A stretch of DNA of 64,000 bases from Nipponacmea schrenckii (Eukaryota; Mollusca; Gastropoda; Lottiidae), in assembly GCA_030562195.1 (NCBI GenBank), contig CM060199.1, positions 10,064,338-10,128,337 on the forward strand. The letters run 5' to 3'. A program made the translations under genes and the position numbers. Positions 26,690 through 39,600 of the stretch are shown here, in pieces. The number at the start of each line of letters is the position of its first letter. Position 1 is the stretch's first letter. A model generated the notes under the pieces. It had not been told where the DNA came from. It saw only the letters and a list, made by a program, of their open reading frames with translations, and searched no databases.

Positions 26690-28470
26690 TTTCACACAAA
26701 ATATGTGGCAGAAAAATAGCCTTCTTATATTTTTGCAACCTATTTCGAATTGAAAATATTATGCAATTCTGTAAGGAAACAAATATGTTTCAGCCAGAGG
26801 AAAGGATATTTGGGTAAATAAAAAGAATCTGTAATAATAGCTGTCAAGCTGAAAGTAAAAATCAAGTAGCCTAAGAATTAACTATTGCTTTCAACAATAG
26901 GCGAATTTTGCTGGGAGCATAGGAGCTCCAGTCTTTTTGTGTGCCAGAGTCACAGATCTTTAACCAGGACTCCGAAGTAATTTATCTATATATGAACCTT
27001 AACTGAAAACTAGTCTGTAATGAAAATATACTGTGGTTAGTTCAAGACAGTGCCCTAAGATATTACCTGAGTAACCTGTTGGTGGGTCTGTTTTCAATCG
27101 GAGAAAAAATTGTTTGTTATCAAGGAGAAAGACTTTTGTCAACAAGGAGAAAGACTTTGGTCGACAAGGATCATTTTGACCAACTGGTCCATTGCATTAG
27201 CAGTACACATTTACAGCTGTGTTGAATAGGGACCGAACAACAACCGAGATTAAAAACCAAGACCACCATTTGTATTACAAATTTTGTAACCAAGCAAATG
27301 ATATTGTGCAAATTTTCCAAAGGTTTTACCAATATAACCCATCTGTAAATATATTTAAAAAATCTTTAATTTTGAGTTAGCTTAATTTTTTCGGCTTGTA
27401 TTCACACATAATAGATTATAATGTCACTCATTATGAAGTAGAATTCTGACAGCAATCAACCATACAAATTTTATACAGAAATCTCCCTCTTCTCCTTAAA
27501 TATGTCATTGCTAGAAACAATAAATACCAGGTGTTTCGTCTAAATTTGAATATGCAAATAGTACAACATAAGAGAAAGGAACAGAAATTTTGAAGTATTC
27601 AATAACCGTTAATTATGGTTATCTTTTAAATAGAAAATGAATTACTGTTGTAGTGTCCAATGATACAAATGCCTGTAATATAGATGTATGTTGGAGTTAT
27701 GTCCCTGTGAAGAAAGATGGCTGCGTCCACAATCAAGATGCATGCCATCCTATGTTATAAATAAAGTTCCATTATATTATTATATATCTTTTACCTCATC
27801 AACATCTTAATCATGTTTGCCCCATACATCCATACGTAATACATATGGGAAAATAACAATCTCATAGTTTAATATTGTCCAATCAAAAAGAGTCAAAGCC
27901 AATCAATTAACTCTTTATCTTAAAATCCAAAGGAAAAACTGTAAGTGGTTTTTGGATTAACTTAATAATTGTTAATTTATAAGAAGTTTTCATTTCATCA
28001 ATGTGTTAGTGCTTATATTAGAATTATAACATTCATAATCAAACAATTCATTCTCATATATAACACTCATTGAACACAACAAAGATACCAATATTATTAC
28101 TTGTCACTATTATATATCAATAAGCACTTTATTCTGAGTGGACAGTGGAGATCAATGACAAATGTAAACAAGCTCTTTACATCTAACATTTGACAGTACT
28201 GCTGTTAATAATTCAAATACTTTGATCTTGATATTATATTTTGGGTTTTAGCTTGCCACATGTTCCTATCTACACCAGATATAGTCATACCAATAATCAC
28301 ATGTTGTCATTCTCATAATATGAAATGTTTTATAACGCAACACAATGTTATGATATACTACCCTATATAACATTATACAGGTTAATGTTATCACTTTCAA
28401 TATCACATTTAATTTAAATGTCTTGTGAAATGTTGAAGTTAGCACTGTATAAAGACACTAAACCAATATA
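26690..28470. other. Intergenic stretch downstream of TIMM50
   Basis: No gene is supported. It contains a small direct repeat near 27117-27170 (AAGGAGAAAGACTTT twice). The TIMM50 3' UTR must lie in the right part because the gene is transcribed leftward. TTTATT near 28126 would read AATAAA on the minus strand and is a possible polyadenylation signal. Confidence 0.45.
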
Positions 28471-28478
28471 TATATACA

Positions 28479-31400
28479 TTATCTTTTCCATGCAGGTGAT
28501 ACTTTTTTTAAAAGGTCTGGTTTAGCTTGTCCCATAGATTTTTGCTTCTCTTGTTCTTCCTGCAATTAAAAAATAAATTTTCACAAGAATTAAATTTGAT
28601 ATTGTTCACATCAATTTTAGTCCTTTCAACATCATAACCCTGAATTAAGGCACAAGTATAGGTTTTGTTCAGTTCATTCAATTCCAATAAAGTATCCTTT
28701 TCTTATTTAGTTATCAACATCAATAACAGTATAACATGACATATATGAAGTAGTGAAGTAGATTAAAAGTCATAATTTTAGGATAATAATGACAAATTAA
28801 AATACACAATGCTTAATTAAGCATAAGTTAACAAATTTACCATACCCATCTTGTTGCTATCCAAGGCTCTTGCAAAAAAAAAAACAACTTAAAAGTAGTG
28901 TTGAAACGGTTAATCAGTTAACTGATTCCGGGTAGGATTTCAAGGTCACCCGGGCCTGATTAGAGATTATCGGTTAAATGTCAAATTTATAAGATGTTAA
29001 AGGAGGGCATTATTTTTGACAGATATGTCTGGTCCGTGTAAAAAACATTTAAAAAACAGCTTATCAATTCTCTTTTGTCTCTAAACTTACAATCAATAAT
29101 TGGGTCTGGATGATCAAGCAGTCGGCAGTAATGCTGTCATGTGCACCATTATGTTTATTAGGTTAACCACTAGAAGCGGTGTGGAATCAATCAGATCATG
29201 TCCATACAATCGTATAGTCTTGAGGTAAAGTGTCCCATTCATGATGTCTTTCAAAAGTGGTGTTTGGGATTATTTTCAGAAGGAAACAGAATAAACAATT
29301 AAAGGTTATTGCCGAAAGTTACCCGGTTAGTAAAAATCACTAACAGTTTCAACACTACTTAAAAGGATGTTTATTTACAGATATTCATATGGGCTTATTA
29401 CTCTTGTTCCTAGACATACTCAATTACTTTGATCAAAAGACTCAAGATTGTGACTGTCTCAATTTTATGTTGATGTGTGCGAAGGCAAAATCGTTATCGT
29501 AAAATGAAATATTTTACCTGAAGACGTTTCAGATTTTCTTTAAATACAGTTAAAGGATCATCAAATTGTTGATAATATTCTAAAACTGTTCTTACATCTC
29601 CTACACCACTAGATGCTACAGCTGTAACATAAACAAGATGTGATCAAATGTGATTAAAAATATCATGAATCATCTGAACGAATTATCAAAACTAAGCATA
29701 AAAATTTCAGGACATATATCTTGAGTGCAGAGTCCATGCAAGTAAGTATCTATTAGCAGATCTACTTACTATGGAGAAAATTTCCAAGATCATATAATAC
29801 TGTGTCTTCTTCGCCATCCCATGGTTTGATTATCAAAGAATTATTTTTGTGGAGCTGGACAGAATCTTTGTTACTATCTATCATAATTACTTTAGATAAA
29901 TCTCTATTTAAACAGTCTAAATCCTAAAATATAAACAACATATATTAAAACAGTCCAAATCCTACCACACATCATATATTAAAACATAATCTTTAAATGA
30001 CATTTAGAAGTAGATAGAACATTAAATAAGAACACTATTATGGATATACTACTCCTTCCTTTAATTTTTGCAACGTTTCAATTCACATACAGGAATCTTT
30101 ATCAAGCACAAACAATAATAATAGCAAACAGAGTTAAGCTGAGTTATACTTTTTACGCCATCAAACGCCGTAAAATGTTGCGCCGGTTAGTGGCGTAAAT
30201 CGTCAGGCCTCACTGCGCTGGTCTTAAGTGTAATCACACACTTTCGCATTCGCGACCTTTTTGGGGTCTTGAACATATGTAAATAGTCTACAGAAGTACA
30301 AGAAATGTATGAAAATCGCATAATCCCTTCAAATATACATGTAACTTAAGTTCGAAACTTCTTCTTATTATATATATGTCTTTTCTATCTATAGACAGAC
30401 AGATACATCGTGCATTCATGTCATAAACCATGGAATTACATAACTGATATCAACGTTTGAAGAAAAGATCCAAATCACTCCTTGTTTGTGTTGTAGTTAC
30501 TTGTGATTGGTTGATAAACAACAATAACAAAGGATTAAAGATAACAAGCTAATACTGATTAGAAGAGGATGTAGCACTACAAGGTAATAATAATAAGAGA
30601 AGTAAGAGATAAAGAGATTAATAAATACAGATCAAAGAGTTACATTATTAAGTCATCCCACATGTTTGGTAGAAAGTGTCCTTTATCCCTATTTAATTTT
30701 GGTTTATGCTTCCTAATTTCAATGGCTTCACGTATGACTCTGTCTTTCCAATTTGGGAGGTTATAGGTTAGAATATCAGGTTCCCAGTTGATATTATGGT
30801 TAGGATTATTTTTTATATGTTCTGCTATAGCAGATTTATCAATATCTAGTTTATTACATGCTGCTTTGTGTTCCTTAATTCTAATTGAGATTGGTCGCGA
30901 TGTTTCACCAATATATGTCTGTTTACAGCTACATTCCAATTTATAAATTATTGCTTTAGGATCAATGGTAGGTTTGTTGATTCTACCATCAGCTTGAAGG
31001 TGGTACTGTAGGGTTTGTTGACTTTAAAAGCTGGCATCAATGTTTAGGTTTTTGGAGATGATTCATTTGATCTGATGGCTAACAGCACCAATATACAGGA
31101 TCATCATTCTGGTGGGAGCATTGTTCTTCTTAATTGCTTTTGTTGGTAGATGGTTCTTTTTATTGTATCATTGACTAATTTTGGTGGGTTTTTGTTATTA
31201 CAGGGGCCCAGGCTTGATTTTTAGGGGTCGTTTTGGGCCTTTGTTACATTTAAACAGTCCTCAGAAATTTTCAAGCTCTGAGAAAATCGCAAAATACCTT
31301 GAAATATGCCTCAAACAAAAAATTTCACTTTTCATTTTTTTTTTCGTGCTGTACGCGGCTGGTCTCCGGTCAGTCTGAAAATTGTGTGTCCTGTTGACAA

Positions 31401-32822
31401 AGTCTACAATTGAAAAATGCGTTGTAGTCTGTTTATATAGATGACCGCTATTGCACGACTGGAAGGATAACTCTTTGATTATCAAGACCAACCGTTTTCC
31501 AATATGGCGGGAAGTTCATAATTTCTTAATACATTATGATTTTTCAAACACGGATAATTATGGATACAAATTATGGATTTGAAGGCTCAAATTTCAAAGT
31601 AAGCTCTGTAGACTATTTCTGATTAGCTAACCAAAAGATTTCATGTGTTTGAGGCTGTCAGATGATTGTCCGAAACAAATAAAGCCTGGGCCCCTTTAAT
31701 AATGAAGGTTTTACGTAGGTGGTCTAGTTCAGCATTAAGTAGGTGACTATCACAAATATGATGGGCTCTGCGGGTCAGTGCAGAAATTATTCCTTGGTTT
31801 AGGGTATACATGTATATTGGTTTGGATAGTTGCCAGTGGTTCTGTCGACCATAACATCTAAGAAAGGGATTTTACCATCATTTTCTGTTTCATGGGTGAA
31901 TTTGATTCTAGGGTGAATTGTATTAAGGTAGTTGAGTAGTTTTGAGTAGTGAATTGAAACGTTGCAAAAATTAAAGGAAGGAGTAGTATATCCATAATAG
32001 TGTTCTTATTTAATATATTAAAACAGTCTAAATCCTACAAGTTGCACCATCAATCCTCTTTAAGTAGTTTATAAAGCAAGATGAAGACGAAAGATTGTTA
32101 ATTGCACACAAATTATCTGTACACATGGAAATTGTTCAAAAGGTGGTTGATCACACAAGACCACAAATAAATCACGTAGTTCATGTGATGAGATATACTT
32201 GATTGGTTAAGTCATTGAGGACAGAAAATGACTGTTAAAATATTTCTAATATTACAAATGTTTTTGTTTTAATAATAAGTTTAGTACTGACCTTAATATG
32301 GACACCTTTCTTGTATAAAGTAGTATCTCTATATAATCTGTAGCATATATAACCTTCTGGATCTAGTTGGGTTACTATATGATCAGCAACCTGCAAAAAA
32401 TATCAATGAATGTCAAAACAGCTTCTCTTACTTTGCATCTGATCTATTCTTCATACCAGATTTTGTCAGTTTTCATTTGCAATTGATAAAAATAGCGATG
32501 GCCCATCGTAATATGCCCACCATTGGCAGCCTTAGTTATTCGGGCGGCGGAAAAGAGGTATCAGTAAATACAATATTTTAAATGTAAAAGGCTCAAATCA
32601 TGCTTTGTCAAAATCTATCAAGAAACCAGATCTCTATCAAGTCTACAAAGAATCAGAGGCTGATAAAGTGAACACGTTTTAAAGAACAAGGGCAATAACT
32701 CAATAAATATTTTTTGATTAGTCTGATTTTCAATAGGGTCTATCCTCGAGTTATAACAAACACTCACACCAAGTTTCATCAAATTCCATCAAGAACCCAG
32801 CTCCCTATCGTGTTCACAAGGC

Positions 32823-32855
<33 letters not shown>

Positions 32856-33568
32856 GGCAGAAGGCTTCATCCTTAGATGATTACAAACACACACACCGAA
32901 ATTGGTCAAAATCCATCCAGAAACCATCTCTCTATCATGTCCACAACACATTTTTGAACGCAAAAGGGCAATAACTCATCAATTTACTTTTCGATTTGTC
33001 TGATTTTCAATAGGCTTCATCCTTAAATAATAACAAGCAATCACACCAAATTTCATCAAAATCCATCAAGAAACACACTCTTAATCGTGTTCACAACAAA
33101 TTTTCAAAAACAAGGGCAATAACTCATTGAATATTTTTCGATTGGTCAGATTTTCAATAGGCATCTTCCTTGGGTTATAACAAACACACTCACCAAATTT
33201 GGTCAAAATCCATCAAGAAATGTGGTCTCTATCGTGTTCACAACAATTGTGGACAGGCAGATGAATGTGTTTTCAAGAACAAGGGCAATAACTCGTCAAT
33301 TTATTTTTCAATTTGTCTGATTTTCAATTGGCTTCATCCTTAAGTAATAACAAGCAATCACACCAAATTTCATCAAAATCCATCAAGAAACACACTCTTA
33401 ATCGTGTTCATAACAAATTTTCAAAAACAAGGGCAATAACTCATTTAATATTTTTCGATTGGTCTGATTTTCCATAGGCTTCTTCCTTGGGTTATAACAA
33501 ACACACTCACCAAATTTGGTCAAAATCCATCAAGAAATGTGGTCTCTATCGTGTTCACAACAATTGTG

Positions 33569-33600
<32 letters not shown>

Positions 33601-36600
33601 GGGGCGACTACAATATACCGCCCACATTTATGTGTGGGCGTATAAAAAAATAAAGGATTCAAGGACAAGGGCATAACTGTAGTAAATATTTTTTGATTTG
33701 TCTAATTTTAAATGGGGTTTATCCTTGGGTCATTACAAACACTCCCTTCACAGCTCTGTATGGTGTCCACAAGAATTCAAGAACAAGGGCAATAACACTA
33801 ACACAAAGTTCATTTCATTTAACACCAAGTTTCATCAAAAAATCTATCCGGAAACAAGCTCTCTATCATGTTCACAACAATTGTGGACAGACAGATAGAC
33901 ATGCGCGACAGCTATAAAACCAGATTCCCCCCTTGACAATAATATTTAGGGTATATTTTGAATATGTACAATAACTTACAGAACCGTTCTCTGATGAATA
34001 AATTACTACTTCAAACATTGGTGGACCAACTTTCGATAAAAAGTACTCAATACCCTTTCTTTTCTTAAATCTCCACCCTGTATTTAACTGAAATTCATAA
34101 AATAAAATTTAACTGTGTCAGGTATTAAATAGCAATAGTTTTGAAGATAGATAATAAAATTATGGCTAATATCATATATCTCTCATTCTCAATATCACAA
34201 ATATTTAAATCACACATTTTCATTGGATAAGAGCGTCACATTCATTCGGTTCATTCATATCTGTATTATCAGAATGGAAAGATAAACTCTGCCCCTTTAC
34301 ATACTTCTTTTATCCATAAGTTTAATTGTCCTCTGGTTATCAAGATGGCGGATTACAGCAAGTTTTTTTCTTATGAAATCTTATAACAGAAGAATCATGG
34401 AAGAAATTGAAACATCTTAACAAGTGAATCTGTAAATTAATTTGGTTGCCCCATACACTAACTTACCCCCCAGTCTGGATGGACGAGAACATCAGTCATC
34501 TCTAACACCAGTGTATAGGGTGGTTGATAATACGGATATTCTACAGGATCAGGCAGTAACTTGGTTCTAGATGGTTCAGCTATCTTCTGTAATCAGAGGA
34601 AAAATGATTTATAGTCATTGTAAAGCCATTCATTAGAATTAACATGTTAAAAATCAACCAATTAACAAAAAGAAAGATAGCTTGTCAGGCAAGGTAACAT
34701 ACGCCCACTTCAGCAAACAGAATATTCCATGTTTTTTATTTAATCAAGGGCAGTAACTCATAAACCGACATCTGGAATCGCACCATTTTTTAACTTGTCC
34801 GAGATGTTATAAAGATGAATATACATACCAAGTTTCATTCAAATCGGATAAAAACTACAGCTTCTATTGCGTACAAAAGTAAATTTTAACATTTTCTCAT
34901 TTAATCAAGGGCAATAACTCATAAACAGACATCTGGCGAGATATTATCAAGATGAATATACATACCAAGTTTCATTCAAATCGGATAAAAACTACAGCTT
35001 CTATTGCGTACAAAAGTAAATTTTAACATTTTCTCATTTAATCAAGGGCAATAACTCATAAACAGACATCTGGCGAGATATTATCAAGATGAATACACAT
35101 ACCAAGTTTCATTCAAATCGGATAAAAACTACAGCTTCTATTGCGTACACAAGTAAATTTTAACATTTTCTCATTTAATCAAGGGCAATAACTCATAAAC
35201 AGACATCTGGCGAGATATTATCAAGATGAAACACATACCAAGTTTCATTCAAATCGGATAAAAACTACAGCTTCTATTGCATACACAAGTACATTTTAAT
35301 GTTTTTTCATTTAATCAAGGGCCATAACTCATAAACCGACATCTGCCATTTTCGAACTTGTCTGATATATTATCAAGATAAATACACATTCAAAGTTTCA
35401 TTCAAATCGTATGAAAACTACAGCTTCTATTGCGTACACAAGTAAATTTTAACGTATTTTCATTTGATCGAGGGCCATTACTCATAAACCGACATCTGGA
35501 ATCGTGCCATTTTCAAACTTACACATACCAAGTTTCATTCAAATCGGATAAAAACTACAGCTTCTATTGCGTACACAAGTAAATGTTAACGTTTTTTCAT
35601 TTCATCAAGTGCAATAACTCATAAACCGACATCTGGAATTGTGTCATTTTCGAACTTGTCCGAGATATTAACAAGATAAATGCCCATACCAATTTTCATT
35701 CAAATCGGATAAAAACTCTGGCCTGTATCGCGTACACAAGTAATTGTTGAGGGACGGACGGACCGACGGACAGGGGTGATGGCAATATACGTCCACATTT
35801 TCATGTGGGCGTATAAAAATCTACATTCGATCCTCATGTAATGCAATTGAACTGTAAAATAACTCTTTGTATAGTGCTCAAGGAACAAATGTACATATCC
35901 CTAACAGCCCAATATTAAACAGCTTCAACATTTGCCTGTAATGCTTAATTCATACCCCTTCATGTGTTAGTCATTTTTGACATTTGGTTAACAAAATTAA
36001 CATTTGTTTAAGTAAAATTTGTATAATTCTACTATTTTTCACTAAATTAAAATACTTTAGTGTCTCTTTACATTTCTTCTGTACAAATCTTTCCCAACAA
36101 ATATTATTTTCACCAATAAAAATCATTTCACCATAACATTCTTTGAACTGTTATATTGAATTTTCAAAATATATCTATAAATATATCCAAATGGCATATA
36201 ATAACAATTCAACAGAACTTACCTTTTGTGCAAATAAAGCTCGATTATAGATCCTGTGTAAGTAAGCTACAATTATATTTGCTGAAAAATAAAAGAACAT
36301 TTTCAACTTTAATATCAAAAAGACCAATCAAGGCAAAGATGGGGACAGGAAAATAATCAACTTTTTCATTGATAGAGGGATATTTTTTTTTTTATCTAAA
36401 ACTAGAAAATAAAAACTTACAATCACTGTATTCATCTTTAATCTGGATATAAAAAGAAAAGAAGATAGCTTGCCAGGCAAGGTAACATACGCCCACTGGC
36501 AGCAATGAATTTGAATAATTAATCGAGCAATAACTCAAAAAAAAAATTTTTTACTAAGTCAAGGGTAATAACTCCAAAATCATTTGTTAAAAAAAGTCAA

Positions 36601-39600
36601 ATTCAAACTTGACTACCATCTTATCAATTCTGATGCTTACACAAGGTTCCATCAAAATCCTTTGAAAATTGAAGCTTCTTATTGCAACCACAATAGAATT
36701 TTGACGCAATTTTAGTCAAGGGCAATAATTCAAAACCCGTTCATCGAAAAATCTTCAAATTCGAACTTGACTGCCGTCTTATTAATTCCAATGCTCACAC
36801 CAAGTTTCATTAAAATCCATTGAAAATTGTAGCTTCTATTGTTGCTCAAACAAGTATAGAGGCAGGGGCAATAACTCAAAAACTGTTTATCGAATTATCG
36901 TCTGTATCGAACTTGACTGCTGCCTTATCAATCAAATGCTCATACCAAGTTTCATTACAATCCATAGAAAATTGAAGCTTCTATAGTGTCTATGAATTTG
37001 TACACAATTTTACTTAGTCAAGGGCAATTACTCTATAAAATATTCATTGAAAAATCATCAAATTCTAAACCTGACCACCACCCTTATCAATTCTAATACT
37101 CATACCAAGTTTCATTCAAATCCTTTGAAAATTTTAGCTTCTATTACATCAACAATAAATTTTGACGTGATGTAAATAAGCCAAGGGCAATAACTCAAAA
37201 AACGATCATTGAAAAATCTTCAAATTATAACTTGACCGCCATCTAATCAATTCCTATGCTCACACCAAGTTTCGAAAACATTGAAAATTGTAGATTCTAT
37301 TGTTGCTCAAACAAATATAGAGGCAGGGACAATAACTCAAAAACCGTTTATCGAATTATCATCTTTATCGAACTTGACTGCAGTCTTATCAATTCTAATG
37401 CCCCTTCTAAGTTTCATTAAAATCCTTAGAAAATTGAAGCTTCTATAGTGTCTACAGCAAATGAATTTGTATACAATTTTAATTAGTCAAGGGCAATAAC
37501 TCATGAACTATTCATCAAAAAACCGTCAAATTCTAAACCTGACCACCGCCTTATGAATTCCAATGCTCATACCAAGTTTCATTCAAATCCATTGAAAATT
37601 TTAGCTTCTATTGCATCAACAATAAATTTTGACGTGATGTAACAAAGTCGAGGGCAATTACTCAAAAACCGTTCATCGAAAAATCTTCAAGTTCAAACTT
37701 GACCGCCGTCTTAACAATTCCAATGCCCACACCAAGTTTCAATAAAATCCATTGAAAATTGTCACTTTTATTGTGTCTACAAGGAATATTGAGGCAGGGG
37801 CAATAACTAAAAAAAAGGTTCATCGAAAAATCATCAAAATTGAACTTGACTGCCGTCTTATCAATTCTAATGCTCACACTAATTTTATACAAATCAATTG
37901 AAAATTGTACCTTCTATAGTGTCTACAACAAATGTTGACGGACCGACAGATGGACAGGGGCAACGATAATATACTCCACATATTCATGTGGGCGTATAAA
38001 AATGTCATGACAAAAATCATGGAATTTAAATGAGTTAACACATTGTGAAAGGGACCTACTAAGTTTTTTTCAAATGATCTAAAAATCTTCAAAATAATGA
38101 TAGTGTAAAAGTCTATTGACCTTGGCAAAAAATTATGTAGTTGTTAGTTCATTTTAATTATCTAATACACATAAACACCCTATATTTTCCTTCTATCTCT
38201 CTATTTCTAACCTAGGCCAGTGCTATATTTGAGTAAATTGTTAACTTGTAATACTACAATAATAATCTATATAAATATTGAATAGTAATTTACTTACAGG
38301 TGTCCCATCAATTTCAGTCTCTTCATCTCCTATTAATAAAAAAATATACATCATAGACTAAAGCATTAATTAAATCTATATATTTAATATATTCATTTTA
38401 TATTATAAATTTTTAATAATTTAAGAAAAGGTCGGGGGTTGATTTGGGGGATGCAGTGGTTTCCTCCCTTTTACAGTTCCACCCACAGTGGTTTCCCCCT
38501 TTTTCAAGTTCCACCCTAGTGAGTTCCACCCTATTGATTTCCCCCCAGTGGTTTCCTCCCTCATATATATACATATATTATGCTTAATTAACAAGGATAA
38601 TTTGAATTAAAATCATATTTTATTTTCATTAATAATAACAATACAATGATACCGGTACATTGAATGTTCTTCCATCTTTCAATTAGGATATTGATTTCAC
38701 TGTATAGACTTTACTTGTTCCTTTTAGATTTCTAATATTTATGGAATTGTACACCACAGTCTGTCTCTGTCTTCTTGAAAGACTGAACCTGGGTATCAAC
38801 CCAGTCTCTTTTACAGCGCAAAAGAGGTATCAGGACATAAAAAGAATGGTAGTGCCATTAAATTTCTAATAAATTTGTATACTCCTTTGCGATTATTATA
38901 TGTTTCCTGTAGGCCAACAGCTTAAACTTTTCTCCATAAACACTGAACCCAGTGAAAAACATACCAAAATGAACATTAACTTCCACAAGACTTGGTTTTC
39001 TTCAATACGGTACCTAAAACAAACAATAAATGATTTAATCAATGACAATCATTCAACTAATTAATAATTGATAACAATGTGAGAAATTGAAATTGGTTAA
39101 TTAAAAGATTAATCAATTACCTCCACATAGTCTTCCGTTTTTCCTCCTGGACATTACAACAAAATAAAGGGGCACTTGTTTTGTTTCATTCCCATTGGTG
39201 ATGAAGCAGTGAATAGACCAAAGTTGAATGAATGGCTTCTTAACCACTTTAAAGTTACAATCCATATACCAATCCCTGGTCCTCTCTGACAATTAAAGTT
39301 GTTAATCAGCGCAATTTGAAATAGCGAGTGAAATTCTGGAAAAAAACTTTGACGCAGCCATAGGTGTGGCATGAGTGGTGTAGGGAGATAATGATGGTAT
39401 GATTGAACTACAAAAACCTATTTCAATGGCTTCCTTATTCCTTTCATTTGTTAATTTGAAGCCATCACAGTAGCTGATCAAAGATTAACAGGGTTTTTGA
39501 TTACCTAATCATATATTAATTAGGCGGAGGAAACCACTTAGAATTGGGGTGGAATAGAGGGGGGAAACCACTGGGGTTAAAAAGAGGTGGAAATCACTGG

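Larger units (their letters stand above)
29941..32038 (-). mobile_element. Penelope-like retroelement insertion, decayed
   Basis: The insertion is flanked by a 25-bp near-perfect direct repeat (29941-29965 and 32014-32038; one mismatch; TATATTAAAACAGTC...AAATCCTAC), read as a target duplication. Inside lies a perfect 66-bp inverted repeat (30021-30086 versus 31949-32014). Minus-strand coding remnants are typical of Penelope-like elements: a reverse-transcriptase C-terminal part at about 31950-31700 ([20 protein letters not shown], then [15 protein letters not shown] in a shifted frame), followed after a nested insertion by a GIY-YIG domain. Terminal repeats in inverted orientation and a C-terminal GIY-YIG are known for this class. 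The frames are broken and the 5' part is missing, so it is inactive. It occupies the TIMM50 intron between exons 7 and 8. Confidence 0.85.

Noticed and set aside
26110..26817. Several long open frames on both strands in the 33-bp array
   Set aside because: All follow from an 11-codon repeat period without stops. Several frames are open at once, with no start context or splice signals.
32714..32974. Open frame with QTDRQTDRQ repeats
   Set aside because: It is the translation of a GACA microsatellite within a composite repeat element.
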